A DNA stretch of 18,563 nucleotides from Deltaproteobacteria bacterium (lineage in GTDB: Bacteria > Bdellovibrionota > FAC87 > UBA2466): NCBI GenBank assembly GCA_013205415.1, contig JABMMY010000050.1, positions 1 to 18,563 on the forward strand. Direction: 5' to 3'. Positions 13,717 to 18,563 of the stretch are shown piece by piece. A program made the position numbers and the translations under genes. Position 1 is the stretch's first letter. Every line of letters starts with the position of its first letter. The notes beneath the pieces are model-generated. The model did not search any database. It saw only the letters and a list, made by a program, of their open reading frames with translations, and was not told the DNA's origin.

Positions 13717-15792
13717 TTATGCCTCCACTGTGGCTACGAATTTTACTTTGGCTGAATTTGCGATCTCATTAGCTGAAATAATAGTTAAAGTGGGAATGAA
13801 TCGAGTGATCATTTTCTTTAAACTAGATCTTACTAAAGGGTGACAAAGAAGAACCGGAGAGCCATTGCTAAATACAGTCTCTTCAATTTGCTTTTGAATG
13901 TTTGACACCAACTTCTCAAAAAATCCGGCTTCAAGATTTAGGCTCACACCCGCTTCATTTTTTTGATAGGCCCGAATAAGAACCTCCTCTGTCTTAGGCT
14001 GCATATGCATGACCTCAAGCTCTCCATTGCTAGCAGCTAGCCGATGAGTGATGGTTCTTGAAAGGGCCGTTCTTACAAACTCTGTTAACACCTCTGGATC
14101 TTTATAGCTCCCACCGTAATTAGCTAATGTCTCAAGCACCGTCAGCATATCCCTAATGGGCACCTGCTCACGTAGTAAACTCTGACAAACCTTCAGGACA
14201 CTTCCCAACGGCAATACATTAGGAATGAGTTCTTCAACTACCTTGGGGTGTGTTTTTGAAATATTTTCGATCAGCCCTTGAATTTCCTGTCGACCAATAA
14301 GTTCATACGCATGGCTTCGAATAATTTCAGAAAGATGGGTGGCTATAACGGTAGAACTTTCCACTACAGTGTAGCCTTGCATCTGTGCCTTCTCTTTTTG
14401 ACTCATTGGAATCCAAAGGGCGGCTAATCCAAATACAGGTTCATGGGTTTCGATACCTCCCATGGTCTCTGTAATGTCTCCGGGATCCATCGCTAAGGCA
14501 TACCCAGGCATTAGCTCCCCTCCACCTACAGAAATTCCTTTGACCAATACCGCATATTGATTGGGCTCCAGCTCGAGATTATCTTTGATTCTTACCTTGG
14601 GAACCACGATACCGAGATCCTTGGCAAACTCTTTTCGTATCCCAAAAATTCTATCGATCAGATCTCCCTTATACTCACCTTCAACTAAGTTCACGAGACC
14701 ATAACCTACCTGTAGTTCTAAAATATCAACCTCTGGCGGCACATGAGTTTCGATGGCGCTAACTTCAGCCGCCTTTCGGGTATCGATCTCTTTTTTATCC
14801 CCCTTTGCCTTTTCATGATTTCTAACGGCCCAAGAGGCCCCGCCTAGAACAAAAGCTAATGTAAAAAAGGGAAGCCCTGGTAATCCTGGAATTAACCCAA
14901 GAAAAAAGAGAATTCCTGAAGTGACAGACATCGCCTGTGGCTGCATTAAAATCTGGCGAGCCACCTCTTTAGATAAATTACTTCCCGAGGCGGCACGGGT
15001 GACAATAATACCGGAAGCGGTCGAAATAATAAGTGAAGGAATTTGAGTGACCAGTCCATCACCTATCGTCATTAAGGTATAAAGCTGAGCCGCCTTTTCT
15101 AATGGTAATCCTTTTTGAAATACCCCAATGGCAAATCCGCCAATAACGTTTATCAAGGTAATAAGAATTCCGGCAATCGCATCTCCCCGCACAAACTTAC
15201 TCGCACCATCCATGGCGCCATAAAAATCTGCCTCCTGTTCTACCTTTTTTCTTCGTTCACGCGCCTGTTCTTCATTTATTAAACCGGCATTGAGATCGGC
15301 ATCGATACTCATTTGCTTACCGGGCATGGAATCTAAAATAAATCTCGCAGCAACTTCAGCCACACGACCAGAACCTTTAGTGATAACTACAAAATTGATA
15401 ATAACTAAAAGGATAAAAACAACCGCGCCCACAATATAATTTCCACCGACGACAAACTCTCCAAAGGTTTCAATAATTCTTCCCGCTGCAGCAGTTCCTT
15501 CATGACCATTGACTAAAATTAGGCGAATACTAGCAATGTTTAGCGCCAAACGAAAAAGGGTCGCAAATAATAGCACCGTCGGAAATACAGAGAAATCCAG
15601 AGGTCTTCCCGCATAAACGGACACTAAAAGAATCGCAATGCTCACGGTGATATTAGTTACCAAAAACATATCCATTAAAAAGGCCGGAATGGGAAGAATC
15701 ATGACTACCAATATCCCCAAAACTCCAAGAGCCACGATAATATCGCTGTGCTTTAGTAGCTTGCTGAAATCGAAACCATTTTTATCATTCAT
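13717..15792 (-). CDS. flhA: FlhA, flagellar type III export gate component
   Basis: Large inner-membrane export-gate protein of 691 residues, of normal length. The N-terminal half (about 15-325) carries roughly eight membrane segments, including VALGVLGILVVMILPIPAFL and GAVVFILLVIINFVVITKG. The FHIPEP-family signature is clear: LFRLALNIASIRLILVNGHE (79-98), SMPGKQMSIDADLNAG (155-170) and KFVRGDAIAGILI (199-211), with conserved acidic residues used in proton-coupled export. The C-terminal cytoplasmic ring domain (about 350-691) includes YAVLVKGISVGGGEL and LREQVPIRDMLTVLETLAN, where export chaperones and substrates dock. The ATG has an AGAGGA site (15804-15799) six bases upstream, next to the flhB stop. 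The gap to flhB is 11 bases, the largest in this operon. Confidence 0.97.
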   Translation of the reverse strand: MNDKNGFDFSKLLKHSDIIVALGVLGILVVMILPIPAFLMDMFLVTNITVSIAILLVSVYAGRPLDFSVFPTVLLFATLFRLALNIASIRLILVNGHEGTAAAGRIIETFGEFVVGGNYIVGAVVFILLVIINFVVITKGSGRVAEVAARFILDSMPGKQMSIDADLNAGLINEEQARERRKKVEQEADFYGAMDGASKFVRGDAIAGILITLINVIGGFAIGVFQKGLPLEKAAQLYTLMTIGDGLVTQIPSLIISTASGIIVTRAASGSNLSKEVARQILMQPQAMSVTSGILFFLGLIPGLPGLPFFTLAFVLGGASWAVRNHEKAKGDKKEIDTRKAAEVSAIETHVPPEVDILELQVGYGLVNLVEGEYKGDLIDRIFGIRKEFAKDLGIVVPKVRIKDNLELEPNQYAVLVKGISVGGGELMPGYALAMDPGDITETMGGIETHEPVFGLAALWIPMSQKEKAQMQGYTVVESSTVIATHLSEIIRSHAYELIGRQEIQGLIENISKTHPKVVEELIPNVLPLGSVLKVCQSLLREQVPIRDMLTVLETLANYGGSYKDPEVLTEFVRTALSRTITHRLAASNGELEVMHMQPKTEEVLIRAYQKNEAGVSLNLEAGFFEKLVSNIQKQIEETVFSNGSPVLLCHPLVRSSLKKMITRFIPTLTIISANEIANSAKVKFVATVEA

Positions 15793-15803
15793 AAGTTTTC
15801 CTC

Positions 15804-16928
15804 TTAACTAACCTGTGTTTGCCTGGGGCCCTGAGGTGAAGTCTGGGGCTGCCCATCCGGACGAGTTAAGCCGCGAAGTTTGTAAACATAGGACAACACC
15901 TCGGCGACCGCTTTATATAATTCTTTGGGTATCAGGTGCCCGATCTGAATATTTTTAAACATGTTTCTAGCCAGCGGCTTATTTTCGACGATAGGAATTC
16001 TATTTTCTCTGGCAATCTCTCTGATCTTATCGGCGACAAAACCTGATCCCTTCGCCGTCACTCTAGGGGCCTGCATGCCCACATCATACTGAAGTGCTAC
16101 AGCTAGATGAGTGGGGTTGGTAATAATAACGGTGGCCTTAGGGATTGCCTCCATCATGCGGCGGCTCGCCATTTTTCGCTGAATATTTCTAATTCGCGAT
16201 TTTATGAGCGGATCCCCTTCTCGTAACTTGAATTCATCTTTAGCCTCTCTACGAGTCATCTTCATTTTTTTTTCAAGTGAGTATTTCTGGAAAGCATAAT
16301 CTAGTCCTGCAATCACAGCTAAGAAGGTGAGTAGGCTTACAAATAGGCGACCCATCGTATGCAGAGTGTAGGTGACAATTTGTAACGTACTTTGCTGGTA
16401 CAACACCCCTACGGAGGGGGTTTCGGCCTTTAAAAATTTCCATACGACCCAACTGGCGATTGCGATTTTTATTAATGCCTTAGCCACCTCAACTAGGCCT
16501 TGGCTAGAAAACATTCTCTTTAAACCATTTAGGGGATTGATACGGTCTAGATTTGGCGCCAAGGGTTCCCCTGTCATATAAAATCCTACCTGCATCACCG
16601 AAGAGACCACCCCTGCTACCATCGCCACAGCTAAAATAGGGAACACCATCCAGGTTAAAGATTTTACGATGTCCCAGCGAAGCTCCAGGAACTGAGGTTT
16701 TCCAAATTCGCCGCGAATAACGAAACCAAAAAATTGTTGTGCTAAAAGAGAAAACTGCGCGAGCATTCCTTTGGAATGAACAAAAACTGAAAAACCTACC
16801 GATGCCATCATCAGTACCGAGAGCACCTCTCGGCTCATGGCTACGGTACCCTGTTTACGAAACTCTTCACGACGGTACGGCGTCGCGGTTTCGGTGCGTT
16901 CATCATTTGATTCGTCGGATTGAGCCAT
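15804..16928 (-). CDS. flhB: FlhB, self-cleaving substrate-specificity switch of flagellar export
   Basis: Inner-membrane export component of 374 residues that switches secretion from rod/hook to filament proteins. It starts with the family's charged segment (ERTETATPYRREEFRKQG), then four membrane segments (about 36-60, 88-115, 148-166, 185-212) and the cytoplasmic domain. The autocleavage site NPTH is at 271-274 in IITNPTHLAVALQYD, so cleavage is expected between Asn271 and Pro272. VTAKGSGFVADKIREIARE and PLARNMFKNIQIGHLIPKELYKAVAEVLSYVY complete the conserved domain. A short Pro/Gln-rich tail (about 355-374) is probably disordered. The ATG is 7 bases after the fliR stop and has no obvious Shine-Dalgarno. 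Confidence 0.97.
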   Translation of the reverse strand: MAQSDESNDERTETATPYRREEFRKQGTVAMSREVLSVLMMASVGFSVFVHSKGMLAQFSLLAQQFFGFVIRGEFGKPQFLELRWDIVKSLTWMVFPILAVAMVAGVVSSVMQVGFYMTGEPLAPNLDRINPLNGLKRMFSSQGLVEVAKALIKIAIASWVVWKFLKAETPSVGVLYQQSTLQIVTYTLHTMGRLFVSLLTFLAVIAGLDYAFQKYSLEKKMKMTRREAKDEFKLREGDPLIKSRIRNIQRKMASRRMMEAIPKATVIITNPTHLAVALQYDVGMQAPRVTAKGSGFVADKIREIARENRIPIVENKPLARNMFKNIQIGHLIPKELYKAVAEVLSYVYKLRGLTRPDGQPQTSPQGPRQTQVS

Positions 16929-16935
16929 AATTTAT

Positions 16936-17721
16936 CTAAAAAGTTCTTAAAAGGAGAACACAGTTTTGGCCCATCTCCTGTAGGAGATTGGCCATAAAAT
17001 CTAAAATCTCAGGTGCCAGTAAATACAACCCACAAAAACCCAATAAAATGGTAACTGGAAAACTAAGCAACATCACATTGAGTTGAGGCATTAATCTTGA
17101 GAGCACCCCCATGACTAAATTGCAGGATAGAATCATCAGTGTGAATGGCGCCCCCATCTGAATAGCTAGGGCGAAAAGGTTTCCCGATACATTTACCACT
17201 AGGTTAAAGGTTTCTATATTTGAGAAACTTTCGATCTGAAGTTTTTGAGTCGCTACATAACTCATCAGGAACAATTTCAACAGATGATGATGCATGTCGG
17301 TGGTAAATAACACTAAGAGCGCAAGCCAACTGTGTAGAGGAACTAGCAGAGATTCGTTACTTTGATTTTGAGGATCGATAAGACCTGCCGTACCAAAACC
17401 CATTTGATATCCCACAATCTGTGCCGCCAGATGAATAGCCTCATAGGTAATGTAACAAATAAATCCCATTAAAAGACCTACACCCGACTCCTTCAAAACG
17501 AGAATTACTATACCGCCCCATGTTCCAGGAATGGCACCTACAGAGCTTTTTACGATCGGATAGAAGGCTAAGGAAAGTGAGAGGCAAAGTAGAATTCTAA
17601 TGTTGACTGGAATTGTTTTATGGGAAAATCCAGGAACGAGCATAAAAAAGCCAAGCACTCTCACAAAAACCGTAAACACGCCTAAATAGGCCATCCAGTC
17701 ATTGGGATAGAGTGATGTCAT
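16936..17721 (-). CDS. fliR: FliR, flagellar export gate protein
   Basis: Polytopic inner-membrane protein of 261 residues that, with FliP and FliQ, builds the helical core channel of the export gate. It has about six hydrophobic segments. Recognisable family stretches are VRVLGFFMLVPGF near the start, AAQIVGYQMGFGTAGLIDPQ in the middle, and the conserved GAPFTLMILSCNLVMGVLSRLMPQLNVM. I chose the ATG at 17721, four bases after the fliQ stop, because it gives the usual length. An in-frame TTG at 17787 would put the start deep inside fliQ and add 22 polar residues not seen in the family. The ribosome site is weak, which suggests coupling with fliQ. Confidence 0.95.
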   Translation of the reverse strand: MTSLYPNDWMAYLGVFTVFVRVLGFFMLVPGFSHKTIPVNIRILLCLSLSLAFYPIVKSSVGAIPGTWGGIVILVLKESGVGLLMGFICYITYEAIHLAAQIVGYQMGFGTAGLIDPQNQSNESLLVPLHSWLALLVLFTTDMHHHLLKLFLMSYVATQKLQIESFSNIETFNLVVNVSGNLFALAIQMGAPFTLMILSCNLVMGVLSRLMPQLNVMLLSFPVTILLGFCGLYLLAPEILDFMANLLQEMGQNCVLLLRTF

Positions 17722-17725
17722 TTTT

Positions 17726-17995
17726 TTATCGAACCATAGTTGGAATGCTCTCGTACAATTGAGTCGTAAAATCGACCAATAGATCAAGCATCCATGGAGA
17801 AAAAATAATTAGGGCCAAAAGCATCGCAGCCATTTTTGGAACTACCGCCAGAGTGGTCTCTGTGATCTGTGTCACGGCCTGTAACACATTCATCAACACA
17901 CCCACCACTAGACCAAAGATTAAAAGTGGAGCCGCTAAAAGTACAGCCAGTCTCATGGCCTGTCTGGTGATATCTAAAATTTGTTCAGTTTGCAT
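17726..17995 (-). CDS. fliQ: FliQ, flagellar export gate protein
   Basis: Small inner-membrane protein of 89 residues, the normal size, with two hydrophobic hairpin segments (LAVLLAAPLLIFGLVVGVLM and VVPKMAAMLLALIIFSPWML). The linking segment NVLQAVTQITETTLAVVPK is the most conserved stretch of the family. Several copies surround the FliP/FliR core of the export gate. The ATG lies 3 bases after the fliP stop; GGG just upstream is a modest ribosome site. Confidence 0.95.
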   Translation of the reverse strand: MQTEQILDITRQAMRLAVLLAAPLLIFGLVVGVLMNVLQAVTQITETTLAVVPKMAAMLLALIIFSPWMLDLLVDFTTQLYESIPTMVR

Positions 17996-17998
17996 AAA

Positions 17999-18563
17999 TT
18001 ACCCGAAGCTTTTGACTAGGGAGCTAATAATAAGTTGCCACCCATCGACTAAAACAAAAAGAATTAATTTAAACGGTAATGAAATAACCACCGGCGGCAA
18101 CATCATCATACCCATCGCCATTAAAATACTGGCCACTACCATGTCCAGCACCAGAAACGGAATATAGATCATGAACCCAATTAAAAATGCAGTTTTTAAT
18201 TCAGAGATCATAAAGGCTGGAATCAAAAGATAGGTCGGTACATCGGCTCGTTTCGACGGCATCGCAATATTAGATAGTTTTACAAACAACCCTAAATCCT
18301 TATCGCGGGTCTGTTTAAACATAAATTTTCTCATCGCACCCTCCGTATAGGAAAGGGCGTCCTGCTGACTTATTTTATTATCAAGGTAGGGAATCAGCGC
18401 CTCTTGGTGAATGCCTTTCCAAACTGGCGCCATAATAAATGTGGTGAGGAACAAGGAGAGTCCAATGATTAATTGATTAGGGGGCAGCACCTGAGTTCCA
18501 ATGGCCTGCCGTAAGAAGGAAAGAACAATCACGATCCTTACAAATGAGGTCATCATGATCAGA
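17999..18563 (-). CDS. fliP: FliP, flagellar export gate protein (N-terminus beyond window)
   Basis: Only the C-terminal 187 residues are present. The frame continues to the last base, where codons for Leu-Ile precede MMTSFVRIVIVLSFLRQAIG, matching the interior of FliP, so the ATG at 18556 is not the true start. Visible landmarks: GTQVLPPNQLIIGLSLFLT, the amphipathic EGAMRKFMFKQTRDKDLGLF, VPTYLLIPAFMISELKTAF and the paired membrane segments MIYIPFLVLDMVVASILMAMGMMMLPPV. In other bacteria the missing part contains a cleaved signal peptide and the first membrane segment. FliP forms the pentameric ring of the export gate with FliR. It is the first visible gene of the flagellar operon, whose promoter must lie to the right of the window. 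Confidence 0.96.
   Translation of the reverse strand, partial: LIMMTSFVRIVIVLSFLRQAIGTQVLPPNQLIIGLSLFLTTFIMAPVWKGIHQEALIPYLDNKISQQDALSYTEGAMRKFMFKQTRDKDLGLFVKLSNIAMPSKRADVPTYLLIPAFMISELKTAFLIGFMIYIPFLVLDMVVASILMAMGMMMLPPVVISLPFKLILFVLVDGWQLIISSLVKSFG

Noticed and set aside
17722..17787. Longer fliR beginning at a TTG at 17787
   Set aside because: It would overlap most of the end of fliQ and add a polar N-terminus foreign to the family. The ATG four bases after the fliQ stop gives the normal length.
17853..18167. Plus-strand open frame of 104 codons opposite fliP/fliQ
   Set aside because: It is antisense to well-conserved export genes, has no domain resemblance and is best explained as a shadow of biased codon use.

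Overview
The window reads as chromosomal core sequence from an AT-leaning Gram-negative bacterium with polar-type flagella. The gene content (FlhF/FlhG/FliA joined to the flagellar export genes, an mreC-mreD-mrdA-rodA operon, a fused acyl-CoA mutase) suggests the Bdellovibrio/deltaproteobacterial side of the tree. That placement is an inference from gene order and protein resemblance, not a proven identification. I see no mobile element, CRISPR array, tRNA, rRNA or prophage. Coding density is very high, and no gene-free stretch exceeds about 120 bases.

Left end (1-1890, + strand): the C-terminal mutase half of a fused isobutyryl-CoA mutase (IcmF), cut by the window edge. It converges on a minus-strand cell-elongation operon (7492 down to 1918) in the order mreC, mreD, mrdA (PBP2), rodA and a glycosyltransferase. 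Its junctions are overlapping or nearly so (41-base overlap, 4-base overlap, 14-base gap, 2-base gap), so it looks like one transcript. mreB is not in the window.

Middle (7493-10125): a short AT-rich divergent promoter region with a dyad and phased repeats. Next is a plus-strand membrane-anchored SurA/PpiD-like chaperone whose parvulin domain appears to lack its usual catalytic residues. Converging on it is a minus-strand gene for an unrecognised lipoprotein.

Right end (10126-18563, - strand): a tightly packed flagellar operon, fliP (cut by the window edge), fliQ, fliR, flhB, flhA, flhF, flhG, fliA and a XerC/XerD-type tyrosine recombinase. Every junction is 1-11 bases. FliP/Q/R, FlhB and FlhA form the export gate of the flagellar type III apparatus. 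FlhF and FlhG set the number and place of flagella, and FliA is the late flagellar sigma factor.

There is no clear new defence or mobile system here. The best leads are: (1) an FlhF with decayed G2/G3 GTPase motifs next to an FlhG that lacks the N-terminal DQAxxLR activator segment, which looks like joint loss of the FlhF GTPase cycle; (2) a parvulin-like chaperone without parvulin catalytic residues; (3) a Xer recombinase locked into a flagellar operon; (4) a glycosyltransferase coupled to rodA.
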